Under the pieces are notes generated by a model, which was not told the DNA's origin, searched no databases, and worked only from the letters and a program-made list of their open reading frames with translations. A stretch of DNA of 64,000 nucleotides from Rhizobium rhizoryzae (GTDB lineage Bacteria; Pseudomonadota; Alphaproteobacteria; Rhizobiales; Rhizobiaceae), in NCBI RefSeq assembly GCF_011046895.1, contig NZ_CP049250.1, forward strand, positions 434,001 through 498,000, written 5' to 3'. Positions 46,233-55,598 of the stretch are shown one piece after another. The first letter of the stretch is position 1. Each line of letters starts with the position of its first letter. The translations under genes were made by a program, and so were the position numbers.

Positions 46233-46266
46233 CGCGCACGCCGGGGGGCAGGTGCGCGATAAGGGA
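46233..46266 (+). promoter_or_regulatory. Hairpin just before the TerC-family ribosome site
   Basis: CGCGCAC (46233-46239) and GTGCGCG (46252-46258) pair perfectly around a G-rich 12-base loop. The stem ends two bases before the AAGGGA ribosome site. It could control translation, but it does not match the manganese riboswitch core I would expect for this family. Confidence 0.35.
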
Positions 46267-46275
46267 CAAAGCGTC

Positions 46276-46908
46276 ATGGAAATTTTTACCGCCGCTGGCC
46301 TGGCTGCCTTATTCCAGGTCATTGCGATCGATCTTGTGCTTGCGGGCGACAATGCCATCGTCATCGGGCTGGCTGCTGCAGGCCTTCCGGCCCACCAGCG
46401 CAACAAGGCAATTCTGGTCGGCATCATCGCAGCAACCGTGCTGCGTATCGGCTTCGCCACCATAACGGCCTACCTGCTGGGAATTGTTGGTCTTCAACTC
46501 CTGGGTGGACTGCTGCTCGCCTGGGTCTGCTGGAAAATGTGGGTTGAGCTACGCTCTGCCGATCACAATGCAGAAGACGCAATGACGGATGCGGATGCCG
46601 AGAAGACGAAGGTCGACAAGACGTTCGCACAGGCAGCGACCCAGATCGTCATCGCCGATGTTTCCATGTCGCTGGACAACGTGCTTGCGGTTGCGGGCGC
46701 GGCGCAGGACCACACCACCGTTCTGATCATCGGCCTGGTGGTTTCCATTGCTCTCATGGGCCTGGCGGCAAATCTGGTTGCGCGCATTCTCCACCGCTAT
46801 CGCTGGATCGCCTATCTCGGCCTCGCCGTCATTGTCTATGTCACGGCAAACATGATCTATCATGGCAGCGTCGAAGTCTGGCCCTACATCCAGCAGTGGC
46901 TTGCCTGA
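46276..46908 (+). CDS. TerC/YjbE-family integral membrane protein
   Basis: The 210-residue protein starts at 46276, with AAGGGA before it. It has about seven membrane segments and two copies of the family Asp motif: VIAIDLVLAGDNAIVIGLAA near residue 13 and IVIADVSMSLDNVLAVAGAA near residue 130. This YjbE-like branch of the TerC family is linked to metal export, often manganese. It is a lone gene between acvB and a flavoprotein gene. The transported metal cannot be read from the sequence. Confidence 0.88.
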   Translation: MEIFTAAGLAALFQVIAIDLVLAGDNAIVIGLAAAGLPAHQRNKAILVGIIAATVLRIGFATITAYLLGIVGLQLLGGLLLAWVCWKMWVELRSADHNAEDAMTDADAEKTKVDKTFAQAATQIVIADVSMSLDNVLAVAGAAQDHTTVLIIGLVVSIALMGLAANLVARILHRYRWIAYLGLAVIVYVTANMIYHGSVEVWPYIQQWLA

Positions 46909-46956
46909 CCAACCTTGAAAGCGGGGAGCTATCCGGCTCCCCTCAAGGCATGTAAA

Positions 46957-48183
46957 ATGACAGAGTCCAGCCAGCAAAGCGACGTCATCATCGTAGGCGG
47001 TGGCCCGGCAGGCCTTATGGCCGCGGAGGTACTCAGCCTCCGTGGCGTCAGCGTTTCGGTCTACGATTCCATGCCTACGTTTGCGCGCAAATTTCTGCTG
47101 GCAGGAAAATCGGGGCTCAACATCACGCATTCCGAAGACTACACCGTCTTCAGGCACCGCTTCGGAACATCAACTGAACGCCTTTCCACTGCCCTCGACG
47201 CGTTCACGCCGACAGATCTGCGAGGGTGGTGCAACGGCCTGGGAACGAAGACTTTCGTTGGAAGCTCTGGCCGGGTCTTTCCGGTTGCGATGAAAGCCTC
47301 ACCTTTGCTCAGATCCTGGCTTGCACGCTTGCAGATGCAGGGCGTTCGCTTCCACAGCCGGCACAGGTTGATATCTCTTGAGGGGAGAACTGCAGTCTTC
47401 GATACGCCCAGTGGTGAAGTGCGCTCATCCGGCCGTGCAATGCTTCTTGCCATGGGCGGGGCAAGTTGGCCCCGACTTGGATCGGATGCGGCCTGGGTGC
47501 CCATGCTTGCCTCTCTGGGCGTTGAAATCCCGAAACTGCGCCCGGCCAACTGCGGTTTCGACGTGGCGTTCTCCGATTACTTCCTGGCGAAGTTCGCGGG
47601 AGAACCGCTTAAATCCGTCAGCATCACATCCCGCGCCGGCACGACGCAGGGTGAATTCGTGATTTCGCGCCATGGCGTGGAAGGAAGCCTTGTCTACGCC
47701 CATGCTCAGGCTCTGCGGGACGATCTCGTGTCCATCGGTCGCGCGGAAATGGTTGTGGATCTCGCACCTGGCCGTAGCGAGGCGCAACTGACCACAGCCC
47801 TGGAGAGACAGCCGACGACGCAGAGCCTTTCAAACCGGCTCAGAAAGGCGGCAGGACTGTCTCCGGTAAAGATCGCTCTGTTGAGAGAGTGTGCGCCCGC
47901 CGATGCCTTCTCCAGCGCTGCGTCGCTATCCCGGCAGATCAAAAGCCTGCATATTCCGCTCGTTCGCCCGCGCCCAATCGAAGAGGCGATCTCTTCGGCA
48001 GGCGGAATTTCCTGGGCGGAGCTGGATGAGAATTTCATGCTGACGAAACAGCCTGGCCTGTTTGCCGCTGGCGAGATGATCGACTGGGAGGCTCCGACTG
48101 GCGGTTATCTGCTGACGGCCTGCCTGGCGACGGGCAAAGCGGCGGCGAACGGAATTCTGAATTATCTGAAGCCGGTACTCTGA
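46957..48183 (+). CDS. HI0933/YhiN-type flavoprotein oxidoreductase
   Basis: The 408-residue protein starts at the ATG at 46957 (MTESSQQSDVIIVGGGPAG), with AAGG before it. The Rossmann FAD-binding motif GGGPAGL lies near residue 12, followed by ARKFLLAGKSGLNITHSED, and the C-terminal GLFAAGEMIDWEAPTGGYLLTACLATGKAAANGIL matches the FAD-binding end of the HI0933 family. I recall the subgroup as the PP_4765 type. The substrate is unknown. Its last codons fall in a 14-base tandem duplication that supplies the stop codon. Confidence 0.87.
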   Translation: MTESSQQSDVIIVGGGPAGLMAAEVLSLRGVSVSVYDSMPTFARKFLLAGKSGLNITHSEDYTVFRHRFGTSTERLSTALDAFTPTDLRGWCNGLGTKTFVGSSGRVFPVAMKASPLLRSWLARLQMQGVRFHSRHRLISLEGRTAVFDTPSGEVRSSGRAMLLAMGGASWPRLGSDAAWVPMLASLGVEIPKLRPANCGFDVAFSDYFLAKFAGEPLKSVSITSRAGTTQGEFVISRHGVEGSLVYAHAQALRDDLVSIGRAEMVVDLAPGRSEAQLTTALERQPTTQSLSNRLRKAAGLSPVKIALLRECAPADAFSSAASLSRQIKSLHIPLVRPRPIEEAISSAGGISWAELDENFMLTKQPGLFAAGEMIDWEAPTGGYLLTACLATGKAAANGILNYLKPVL

Positions 48184-48194
48184 AGCCGGTACTC
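48167..48194. repeat. 14-base tandem duplication at the flavoprotein stop
   Basis: TGAAGCCGGTACTC occurs twice in a row (48167-48180 and 48181-48194). The reading frame runs through the first copy as L-K-P-V-L, and the TGA at the start of the second copy ends it. With only one copy the frame would continue for more than 60 codons. Confidence 0.9.
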
Positions 48195-48226
48195 TGGCCG
48201 GCGTCACATCTTGCAAGCTGTCGATG

Positions 48227-48418
48227 TTACTGCCACAGCCAGATTGCCAGAACGAACGGGACGACTTCGCTTGCCAAAGCGGCAATCGTCAACAGGAACA
48301 GTCCTATGTTGGAAAGCCGTCGCTTGCGTTGCTGCGCGGGCGTTTCCTCGTCAGGCAGCGGCTCCACGTGACCGGGTGGATAAATCTCCACTTTTCCCCG
48401 CTCCTCGTCCACCTGCAT
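48227..48418 (-). CDS. Small single-span membrane protein, unknown function
   Basis: The 63-residue protein has an acidic, proline-rich N-terminus (VEIYPPGHVEPLPDEETP), a basic patch QQRKRRLS, then one membrane segment (about 38-60, IGLFLLTIAALASEVVPFVLAIWL). The basic-before-membrane pattern suggests a cytoplasmic N-terminus. It lies alone between the flavoprotein gene and a DUF4214 protein gene. I do not recognise it; composition and the strong membrane helix suggest that it is real. Confidence 0.6.
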   Translation of the reverse strand: MQVDEERGKVEIYPPGHVEPLPDEETPAQQRKRRLSNIGLFLLTIAALASEVVPFVLAIWLWQ

Positions 48419-48491
48419 TCTCCAACCGCCGAATATATCCGCTACCTATCATGTCAGATCGGGCAGAACAACGAAGCGGGACGGGCATCGG

Positions 48492-49589
48492 CTACACGTA
48501 CCAGATTCCATCTTTGATATCCGCGCTGACATTGGCGACGTTTTCGACGCTCTCGGCGAAATCCGCCAGAACGGACGCCTTGGTCGTACCGGCTTGCAAC
48601 TGGCCAATCCAATAGGCCATGCCAGCCGCTTCGCCTGCCCGATGCAACACGTTCTGATAAAGCTTTGCGACATAATCAGTGTTTGAAACGGAACTGCCGT
48701 AAACTGACATGAATTCCGCCGAGGCGAGAAACCCGGTTGCCGCATCCTTCAATGTCTTGCCGCCGTCCAGCAGTTGGATCCAATAACCTAGACCAATCAT
48801 ATCCGGCTTTCGATCAAAGGCCGCCTGATAAAGCCGATAGGCCTGTCCGGCATTGCCTGCCGTATCAAGCGCAAGAGTGCCATCCGCGAAGGAGAGACGC
48901 TCAACGGCGATCAACTGGTCACGCCCGGTGCCGCTGGCGCTCAGCATCCATGCGCCGCCATCCTGAACAAGAGACACATCAGCACGTTTCAGTGCATAAA
49001 CGACCGTATCGACGCCTGCTCCACCATTGAAGACATCATTGCCACCACCGGCAACAAAGCGGTTTGCCTTGTCGAGGTTATCGACGAAACTATCTGGCGT
49101 GTCGTATCCGGCGAACTGTCGAAGATAATCCACCAGTGTCGTCCCGTTTGCATCGCTGGAGGTAACAACGCCCCCGGACTTGACGAAATCGATAAGCTTT
49201 TGCGTGCCCAGAAGATGGGTTGCGGCAATCATTCCGGTTTTGGTGAGCGCAATACCGTTCAACGTCTGACCGGCGTAGAACTCCAGATCAAAATAGCGCA
49301 CACGGCTCCAGAGCAGCGTGAACCAGGCGCCTGCCGCCTTGTCCTGCTCTGCGGGACTGCGTAGGAACTCAGCCAGCGAGCCGATGCCGTTCTTGCCGAG
49401 GAAACCTTTGCTGTAGATGTTATCGTAGACGTTGGAATCGCGGGGCGCGTAACCCAGATCGATCAGCGCGGCTTCGCCGAATTGATAAGCACCTGCATAT
49501 CCAAAACGGTTGACGACGGAATAGTCGCCACCGGATTCCCGTGCGCGCAAAGCCGCAAAAAAATCGCTGTAGGAGCCTCGACTTGCCAT
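48492..49589 (-). CDS. Secreted-type fusion: lysozyme-like, RTX-like and DUF4214 domains
   Basis: The 365-residue protein has no signal peptide. Residues 1-75 look like a lysozyme or transglycosylase-type N-terminus (FFAALRARESGGDYSVVNRFGYAGAYQFGEAALIDLGY, with Glu18 a candidate acid). Residues 180-200 carry one RTX-like nonapeptide (GGGNDVFNGGAGVDTVVY), which would bind calcium. Residues 245-355 hold two DUF4214 copies (QAAFDRKPDMIGLGYWIQLLDGG and QNVLHRAGEAAGMAYWIGQLQAG). Such proteins leave the cell by type I secretion. Its role, perhaps in wall or matrix contact, is inferred. Confidence 0.82.
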   Translation of the reverse strand: MASRGSYSDFFAALRARESGGDYSVVNRFGYAGAYQFGEAALIDLGYAPRDSNVYDNIYSKGFLGKNGIGSLAEFLRSPAEQDKAAGAWFTLLWSRVRYFDLEFYAGQTLNGIALTKTGMIAATHLLGTQKLIDFVKSGGVVTSSDANGTTLVDYLRQFAGYDTPDSFVDNLDKANRFVAGGGNDVFNGGAGVDTVVYALKRADVSLVQDGGAWMLSASGTGRDQLIAVERLSFADGTLALDTAGNAGQAYRLYQAAFDRKPDMIGLGYWIQLLDGGKTLKDAATGFLASAEFMSVYGSSVSNTDYVAKLYQNVLHRAGEAAGMAYWIGQLQAGTTKASVLADFAESVENVANVSADIKDGIWYV

Positions 49590-49710
49590 GAACTCACTCT
49601 GGGACGGTACACCTGCCCGGAGTGTATCTGGATGTCATCAACATTCGGTTAGCCGCGCAAGATACAAGCGAGGCCGATAGAGAACCATTTATCAAAGTAA
49701 TGAAGTTTAA

Positions 49711-49786
49711 TGGTGCCCGGAGGCGGATTTGAACCACCGACACGCGGATTTTCAATCCGCTGCTCTACCAACTGAGCTATCCGGGC
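49711..49786 (-). tRNA. tRNA-Phe (GAA)
   Basis: The minus strand folds as a full cloverleaf of 76 bases with encoded CCA. The acceptor arm GCCCGGA pairs with TCCGGGC, the D-arm reads GCTCAGTTGGTAGAGC, the anticodon loop TTGAAAA gives GAA, and the T-arm has GGTTCAAATCC. It lies between the DUF4214 fusion gene and yacG. Confidence 0.97.
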
Positions 49787-49808
49787 ATCTGGGTTTTTAC
49801 AAACCTTC

Positions 49809-49826
49809 AGGCTTCTCTCGAAGCCT
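49809..49826 (-). terminator. Possible terminator after yacG
   Basis: A perfect 7-bp stem with a GAGA loop lies in the gap between the yacG stop and tRNA-Phe. Only a short T-run follows on the minus strand, so it may be a stability hairpin instead. Confidence 0.3.
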
Positions 49827-49981
49827 CCGGGCGTTTCCCCCGGGAGCGAGCGGGGTTATAACATCTTGTTCGGACATGGCAAGCGGCTTTGCCAACTTTT
49901 TTGAACCTTCTGTGAAAAATAGTCCCTGCGCTGGTCCAAGAAATTGATTTCATTCGGTAATTTTGCCGTAACCTATCGCAG

Positions 49982-50191
49982 TCAGCGCTCGTCGCCATCC
50001 GCCTTTGCTTCATCGTCGGCCACAGGAATGGCATAGGAACCGTTCAGCCAACGCGAGAGGTCGAGCGTGCGGCATCGATCCGAGCAGAAGGGGTAATGAT
50101 CGCGAACCGATGGCTTGCCGCATTCCGGACAAGGCCGCGCCTTGCGCAAGGGCTCAACCTTTGCGCCTGTCGTTTTCGAGGTATCGGTCAT
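49982..50191 (-). CDS. yacG: DNA gyrase inhibitor YacG (zinc-binding)
   Basis: The 69-residue protein starts at the ATG at 50191 with GGAGAAC before it, one base after the maf stop; a longer start would run 45 bases into maf. It contains the zinc motif C-P-E-C ... F-C-S-D-R-C, four cysteines in the family spacing, followed by [16 protein letters not shown]. YacG binds and inhibits gyrase in E. coli. It ends the hisD-to-yacG gene run. Confidence 0.92.
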   Translation of the reverse strand: MTDTSKTTGAKVEPLRKARPCPECGKPSVRDHYPFCSDRCRTLDLSRWLNGSYAIPVADDEAKADGDER

Positions 50192-50192
50192 T

Positions 50193-50813
50193 TCAGTTCT
50201 CCGGCCACAATCCAGCCAGTTCGTAGCCTTCGCCATTCAGCAGCAAGGCTGTTTCGTAAAGCGGCAAGCCAACGACATTCGTATAGGAACCGACAAGCTT
50301 CTGGACAAAACTGCCGGCTATGCCCTGGATGGCATAGGCTCCCGCCTTGCCGCGCCACTGATCGGACGCGAGGTAGGCTTCAATTTCCCGCGTCGACAGC
50401 CGCTTGAAGCGCACCTTCGTCTCGACAACCTTCTGTCGAAACTGACCACCGGGCGTCACCAGGCAAATGCCTGTGTAAACCCAGTGCCCACGGCCAGAGA
50501 GGAGATGGAGTGCCGCCGAAGCCTCATCCATATATTCTGTCTTTCCGAGAATGCGGCGGCCAACGGCCACGACCGTATCGGCTGACAGGATATAGCTTTG
50601 CCGCCAGGCCAGATCATCCTTCACGGCTGCAAATGCCGCCTCCGCTTTTTCCAGCGACAGGCGGCGCGCAAGCGAACGCGGATGCTCCGACTTCTTGGGC
50701 GTCTCATCAATATCCATCGGCATCAGCCGGGATGGCTTGATCCCCACCTGGTTGAGAAGATCAAGGCGCCTGGGAGAACCCGAGGCGAGAATGAACTTTT
50801 GATCCAGCGGCAT
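50193..50813 (-). CDS. maf: Maf-family nucleotide pyrophosphatase
   Basis: The 206-residue protein begins [19 protein letters not shown], the family's nucleotide-binding opening with the catalytic Arg pair. [18 protein letters not shown] and [50 protein letters not shown] complete the pattern. Maf proteins split non-canonical or canonical nucleoside triphosphates and are linked to septum control. The gene lies between infA and yacG, as is common in alphaproteobacteria. Confidence 0.95.
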   Translation of the reverse strand: MPLDQKFILASGSPRRLDLLNQVGIKPSRLMPMDIDETPKKSEHPRSLARRLSLEKAEAAFAAVKDDLAWRQSYILSADTVVAVGRRILGKTEYMDEASAALHLLSGRGHWVYTGICLVTPGGQFRQKVVETKVRFKRLSTREIEAYLASDQWRGKAGAYAIQGIAGSFVQKLVGSYTNVVGLPLYETALLLNGEGYELAGLWPEN

Positions 50814-50861
50814 GGAGATCCTCGGACTAGCCTTCCGGGTAGAGACCCAGAGGTTCGCTTT

Positions 50862-51080
50862 TTACTTGAAGCGATAGGTGATGCGACCCTTGGTCAGGTC
50901 ATAGGGGGTCATTTCCACCAGCACCTTGTCACCGGCCAGAACGCGGATGCGGTTCTTGCGCATACGACCTGCCGTATGCGCGATGATCTCATGCTCGTTT
51001 TCCAGCTTCACGCGGAATGTCGCGTTCGGCAGCAATTCGGTTACGATGCCCGGAAATTCGAGAACTTCTTCTTTCGCCAT
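50862..51080 (-). CDS. infA: Translation initiation factor IF-1
   Basis: The 72-residue protein has the exact usual length. It starts at 51080 with [32 protein letters not shown] and ends [21 protein letters not shown], the S1-type OB fold of IF-1. An upstream in-frame start would add 30 unlikely residues. It binds the ribosomal A site during initiation. Confidence 0.98.
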   Translation of the reverse strand: MAKEEVLEFPGIVTELLPNATFRVKLENEHEIIAHTAGRMRKNRIRVLAGDKVLVEMTPYDLTKGRITYRFK

Positions 51081-51231
51081 GGAGAGCTTTTCTTCCTGTG
51101 TTGTCCTGGATGTGCAGCCACAGTTTGGCCGCAGCTTTAAAATTGCGCGGAAACTACACGTTCGCCGCACGTTTGTGAACCTCGAAGGTAGGCGAATCTC
51201 GCAGCTTGCAAGGTCTTATGTCAGATGCCGT

Positions 51232-51708
51232 TCAGATTGTCTGGCGCCCCTGCAGCAGTGGCAGGGCGAAACGCGCCTCGATCCGTTTCAAAAGCTCATC
51301 GCGCACCCCGCGATAGGCATCCAGAATGCGCTCACGGGTGCCGGTCTCAAGCGTCGGATCCGCCGTCTGCCAATATTCAACATCAATTGCCTGGGCTCGT
51401 GTCGCTTCAAGAGCCCGATGATGGGCCTCAGGCGACAGCGTCACGATGATGTCGAAATAATCGTCTTCAAGCTCATCCAGCGTCTGCGGCGGATGTTTGG
51501 GCAGCGATAGGCCGATCTCCTCCAGTACGACATCGACGAACGGATCTGCCTCGCCTGCCTTTACGCCAGCCGATCTGACATAGATATCGGGAGGCAAGAG
51601 ACGTTTTGCAATAGCCTCCGCCATGGGAGATCGGATCGCATTCATGCCGCACATGAACAGGATTGCGCCCGGGCGTTTGGATTGGCTCGACCCTGCGGTG
51701 GTCTCCAT
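51232..51708 (-). CDS. Low-molecular-weight phosphotyrosine phosphatase family protein
   Basis: The 158-residue protein starts at the ATG at 51708, preceded by GGGGGTGAGC, two bases after the UPF0262 stop; a TTG five codons upstream is less likely. The phosphate loop C-G-M-N-A-I-R-S (C-x5-R) near residue 20 follows the strand AILFMCG. It ends ...DELLKRIEARFALPLLQ. It may act on phosphotyrosine or arsenate; the missing DP acid loop near the end argues for caution. It lies between UPF0262 and infA. Confidence 0.85.
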   Translation of the reverse strand: METTAGSSQSKRPGAILFMCGMNAIRSPMAEAIAKRLLPPDIYVRSAGVKAGEADPFVDVVLEEIGLSLPKHPPQTLDELEDDYFDIIVTLSPEAHHRALEATRAQAIDVEYWQTADPTLETGTRERILDAYRGVRDELLKRIEARFALPLLQGRQTI

Positions 51709-51710
51709 GC

Positions 51711-52184
51711 TCACCCCCGCCAATAGAGTACACAGACCAGCGTGAACAGACGCCGCGACGTGTCGAAATCCAAGAGGATCTTGCCCTTCAATCGGTCTTG
51801 CAGGATTTCAGAGCCTTCGTTGTGAATGCCCCGTCTTCCCATATCGATCGCTTCAATCTGTGACGGCGTGGAGCTTCGGATGGCTTCATAATAGCTTTCG
51901 CAGATCATGAAGTAGTCCTTGATGATCCGCCGCAGCGGCGTCAGCGAAAGGATATGCGTGGCAACCGCCTCCCCGCTTTCAGTCGAGATTGAAAAAACCA
52001 GTTTGGAATCCATCAGCGAAAGCTGAAGTCGGTAAGGACCACCAGCATGGCCAACGGGCTCGAATCGGTTTTCCTCGATCAGGTCAAAGATAGCGACGGC
52101 TCGTTCATGTTCGACATCCGGCGTCGATCGGCCGATGCTGTCGTCCAGCACCACGTCGAACAGCCGAAAGTCCCCATTTGCCAT
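51711..52184 (-). CDS. UPF0262 family protein
   Basis: The 157-residue protein matches the uncharacterised UPF0262 family by its opening [45 protein letters not shown], the middle [50 protein letters not shown], and the place after hisD. The ATG at 52184 follows a TTG one codon upstream. The function is unknown; it is soluble with no signal. Confidence 0.9.
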   Translation of the reverse strand: MANGDFRLFDVVLDDSIGRSTPDVEHERAVAIFDLIEENRFEPVGHAGGPYRLQLSLMDSKLVFSISTESGEAVATHILSLTPLRRIIKDYFMICESYYEAIRSSTPSQIEAIDMGRRGIHNEGSEILQDRLKGKILLDFDTSRRLFTLVCVLYWRG

Positions 52185-52190
52185 CAATCA

Positions 52191-53486
52191 TCACCCCTGG
52201 TTCAGGCGAATAGAAACCGAACGGGCGTGCGCATCAAGCCCCTCTGATTGTGCAAGCGTGATGGCGGCCGGTCCAAGCTCTCGCAACTGTTCGGGACCCA
52301 GCCGAAGGATGGAGGTCCTTTTCACGAAATCCAGCACGGACAGGCCGGAGGAAAAGCGCGCAGAACGCGCAGTCGGCAGAACATGGTTCGAGCCGCCGAC
52401 ATAGTCGCCGATGACTTCCGGCGTATGACGCCCCACGAAGATAGCGCCTGCATTGCGGATGCCGGCAAGCAGCCTGTCCGGATCGGCAACGGCAAGCTCC
52501 AGATGCTCCGCGGCGATGCGATTGGCGAGCGGCAATGCTGCCTGCAGATCGGGGACCTGGATAATCGCACCAAAATCGCGCCAGCTCAGGGCCGCGGTTT
52601 CGGAGCGGGAAAGCGTCTTCAACTGACGCTCGACGGCCTGCTCGACAGCAAGACCGAGTGCTCTGTCATCGGTAATGAGGATCGCCTGAGCGCCCGCGTC
52701 ATGCTCGGCCTGGGCCAGAAGATCAGCCGCCAGCCAGTCCGGATTGTTTTCGCCATCGGCAATCACCAGCACCTCCGAAGGTCCGGCAATCATATCGATA
52801 CCGACCGTGCCGAAGACCTGCCGCTTTGCTGCGGCGACATAGGCATTGCCGGGACCGACGATCTTGTAGACCGGCGCGATGGATTGCGTTCCATAGGCAA
52901 GCGCTGCCACGGCCTGCGCACCGCCAATGCGATAGATCTCCGAGACACCGGCAATCCTGGCGGCAACCAGAACGGCGGGGTTGATCTCTCCGCCGGAGGC
53001 AGGGCAGACCATGACGACACGCTCGACACCGGCCACGCGCGCGGGAACCGCGTTCATGAGAACCGAACTCGGATAGCTTGCCGTACCGCCTGGAACGTAG
53101 AGACCTACCGCTTCGATGGCGGTCCAGCGCGACCCCAGACCAACGCCGAGTGCATCCTCGTAGATGTCGTCCTTCGGCATCTGGCGGGCGTGATGTTTCT
53201 CGATCCGATGGGCGGCAAGTTTCAGAGCCTCGATGACGGCATCATCGACTGCGGCGAAAGCGGCTTCAATCTCTGCGTCCGTTACCCGCAAACCCACCTG
53301 CTTAAGATCGACGCGATCAAAGCGGCTAGAATAGTCGATCAGGGCCTCATCGCCGCGAATGCGGACATCATCCACAATCGCCCGCACGGTCGCATTTACA
53401 TCTTCAGAAACTTCGCGCTTCGTGGTCAAGAATGCCGCGAACCGCGCTTCAAAGTCCCCTGCCGTCTGATCCAGCCAGATTGCCAC
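52191..53486 (-). CDS. hisD: Histidinol dehydrogenase
   Basis: The 431-residue enzyme carries out the last two steps of histidine biosynthesis, histidinol to histidine with NAD. Landmarks are [76 protein letters not shown], and [28 protein letters not shown]. The zinc-binding Gln and His in LLAQAEHD are present. It starts the run hisD-UPF0262-phosphatase-infA-maf-yacG. Confidence 0.98.
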   Translation of the reverse strand: MAIWLDQTAGDFEARFAAFLTTKREVSEDVNATVRAIVDDVRIRGDEALIDYSSRFDRVDLKQVGLRVTDAEIEAAFAAVDDAVIEALKLAAHRIEKHHARQMPKDDIYEDALGVGLGSRWTAIEAVGLYVPGGTASYPSSVLMNAVPARVAGVERVVMVCPASGGEINPAVLVAARIAGVSEIYRIGGAQAVAALAYGTQSIAPVYKIVGPGNAYVAAAKRQVFGTVGIDMIAGPSEVLVIADGENNPDWLAADLLAQAEHDAGAQAILITDDRALGLAVEQAVERQLKTLSRSETAALSWRDFGAIIQVPDLQAALPLANRIAAEHLELAVADPDRLLAGIRNAGAIFVGRHTPEVIGDYVGGSNHVLPTARSARFSSGLSVLDFVKRTSILRLGPEQLRELGPAAITLAQSEGLDAHARSVSIRLNQG

Positions 53487-53531
53487 CGTTTCATCCCTCT
53501 ATCATTCAGAACGAAAATGGCGAGGCCGCCG

Positions 53532-53975
53532 TCAGGCGTCGTGCTTCGGCCGGTTTTCCGTTCCCCAGACGCCACCGGTATCTGCCAGTTGCGCCTCAAT
53601 ACATTCCACATCCAGGCTGATCGCAGAGCCACCCGCCAAGGTCAACTCGATCGTGCCATCCGGCCCCTCATCCTTTCGAGAGAACCGTATCGCCAGAAGG
53701 GAGTAGACAGCCTGGTCGTCCCGCCGATCAATACCCAAAGTGCGCACCGCTTGCACGCGCTTGAAGCTCAAGGCAGCCTTGCGCCGCTCGTAACCTTCGC
53801 TCGCCCGCGCCGCCTTTTCCCACACAAAGCGGTTTACCACCAGAGAGAAATGGCCGCGTTTTCCGTGCCATTCGAGATCCGATGCCTTGAACACACTATC
53901 CTGCATATGGGCCGAGATGATTTGCAGATCTTCATCATCAAGCGCAAGCAGTTTCAGTTCTGTCATCTCTGCCAT
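53532..53975 (-). CDS. DUF2948 family protein
   Basis: The 147-residue protein starts best at the ATG at 53975, with GAGG eight bases upstream; three codons later a second ATG (MTELKLLALDDEDLQIIS) is also possible. The LKLLALDDEDLQIISAHMQDSVFKASDLEWHGKRGHFSLVVNRFVWE block is typical of DUF2948, a small family found next to murA and hisD in alphaproteobacteria. The function is unknown. Confidence 0.85.
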   Translation of the reverse strand: MAEMTELKLLALDDEDLQIISAHMQDSVFKASDLEWHGKRGHFSLVVNRFVWEKAARASEGYERRKAALSFKRVQAVRTLGIDRRDDQAVYSLLAIRFSRKDEGPDGTIELTLAGGSAISLDVECIEAQLADTGGVWGTENRPKHDA

Positions 53976-54071
53976 GGAGAGCCTCTTCATCGCGCCGAAA
54001 CCGGCTTGTTCATCTGGCTCTGGAGATAGGATGAGCGGCGACAGGAAACAACCCGTCACCGCCGCAAGCTG

Positions 54072-55364
54072 TCACTCGCTGACGCGCTCCACGACCGCGC
54101 CGCAGCGGGTGAGCTTTTCTTCCAGCCGCTCGAAGCCGCGGTCCAGATGATAGACGCGGTTGACGATGGTTTCACCTTCGGCTGCCAGACCTGCAATGAC
54201 AAGCGAGACGGAAGCGCGCAAATCCGTTGCCATGACCGGAGCGCCCTTAAGGCGCTGGACGCCTTCAACGCGCGCCATCTGACCGGAGAGCGAAATACGG
54301 GCGCCCAGACGTGCCAGTTCCTGCACATGCATGAAACGATTTTCGAAGATGGTTTCAGTGATGTGCGACACGCCGCTGGAACGGGTCATCAGCGCCATGA
54401 ACTGCGCTTGAAGATCCGTCGGGAAGCCGGGGAAAGGTTCTGTCACGATATCGACGGGGTGAATGCCGTGGCCATTTCGTACCACGCGCAGGCCAGTTTC
54501 AGTTGCCGTGATTTCAGCCCCCGTCTGGCGCAGAACATCCAGCGCATTCTCCAGCAGGGCGGCGCTGGTGCCTTCGAGCGTCACATCACCGCCCGTCATG
54601 GCAACGGCCATGGCGTAGGTTCCGGTTTCGATGCGATCGGGCAGCACGCGGTGACGGGCGCCGGAGAGGTTCGTCACACCCTCGACCGTGATGGTCCGGG
54701 TGCCTGCGCCGGTAATTCTTGCGCCCATTGCATTCAGGCAGTTTGCAAGATCCTCGACCTCTGGCTCACGCGCAGCATTATCGATGATCGTGGTTCCCTT
54801 GGCCAGGGTCGCCGCCATCATCATGACGTGGGTTGCGCCGACAGAGACCTTGGGGAAAGTGTACTTTGCACCGACGAGCCCACCGGACGGCGCTGTCGCA
54901 TTGACATAACCACCGTCGATTTCGATGTCGGCGCCAAGGGCCTGCAAACCTTCGAGGAAGAGATCGACGGGGCGCGTTCCGATGGCGCAGCCACCCGGCA
55001 ACGAAACGCGAGCCTTGCCTTCACGCGCAAGAAGCGGCCCGATGACCCAAAAGCTGGCCCGCATCTTCGACACGAGTTCGTAAGGTGCTGTGGTGTCTGC
55101 AATCGTGCGGCAGGTGAAATGGATGGTGCGGGAATAGCCATCCTCCTGCCGCTCGCGGCGACCGTTCACGGCAATATCGACACCGTGGTTGCCAAGGATA
55201 CGCATCAGACCTTCGACATCTGCCAGATGCGGCACGTTTTCGAGCGTCAGCGTATCGCTTGTGAGGAGCGATGCGATCATCAACGGCAGCGCCGCATTCT
55301 TCGCGCCCGAAATGGGGATGATTCCATGCAGCCGATTGCCACCCGAAATTCTGATGCGATCCAT
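54072..55364 (-). CDS. murA: UDP-N-acetylglucosamine enolpyruvyl transferase
   Basis: The 430-residue enzyme makes the first committed step of peptidoglycan synthesis. It has the paired K22-N23 of [11 protein letters not shown], the fosfomycin-target Cys126 in [14 protein letters not shown], and [38 protein letters not shown] near the end. Length and key residues are complete. It precedes the DUF2948 gene and hisD. Confidence 0.98.
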   Translation of the reverse strand: MDRIRISGGNRLHGIIPISGAKNAALPLMIASLLTSDTLTLENVPHLADVEGLMRILGNHGVDIAVNGRRERQEDGYSRTIHFTCRTIADTTAPYELVSKMRASFWVIGPLLAREGKARVSLPGGCAIGTRPVDLFLEGLQALGADIEIDGGYVNATAPSGGLVGAKYTFPKVSVGATHVMMMAATLAKGTTIIDNAAREPEVEDLANCLNAMGARITGAGTRTITVEGVTNLSGARHRVLPDRIETGTYAMAVAMTGGDVTLEGTSAALLENALDVLRQTGAEITATETGLRVVRNGHGIHPVDIVTEPFPGFPTDLQAQFMALMTRSSGVSHITETIFENRFMHVQELARLGARISLSGQMARVEGVQRLKGAPVMATDLRASVSLVIAGLAAEGETIVNRVYHLDRGFERLEEKLTRCGAVVERVSE

Positions 55365-55598
55365 TCAATCTTTACGGACAGCGAAGTCCGCCTTTCCTGT
55401 TGCGGGGTTTGGCAGTGGCCGCCTTTTGGGCCGTCCCGCCAATCCAAACCAAATCATCTTGCCTGCAAGTCGCGACTCAGACCACTCTCCTGATCCGGTC
55501 CGTCTGGATGAATATCCAGTCATAGAAGTGGGGCGTGCATAAACGAAATCGAGAAATCCTTCAATTCTTCGCTCGTCTCGGTAACAAGCCCGCGGCAT

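Noticed and set aside
46134-46275. Manganese (yybP-ykoY) riboswitch before the TerC-family gene
   Set aside because: A hairpin is present, but the conserved core sequence of that riboswitch class is not visible.
52248-54029. 593-codon open frame on the plus strand
   Set aside because: It lies opposite hisD and the DUF2948 gene, has no recognisable domain, and reflects the high GC content of the true minus-strand genes.
54147-55493. 448-codon open frame on the plus strand
   Set aside because: It lies opposite murA, which has all its active-site residues; the translated frame is rich in Arg, His and Cys and has no family pattern.
55365-55598. 77-codon frame directly before murA
   Set aside because: There is no ribosome site or family pattern, and it fills the whole gap up to the murA start by chance.
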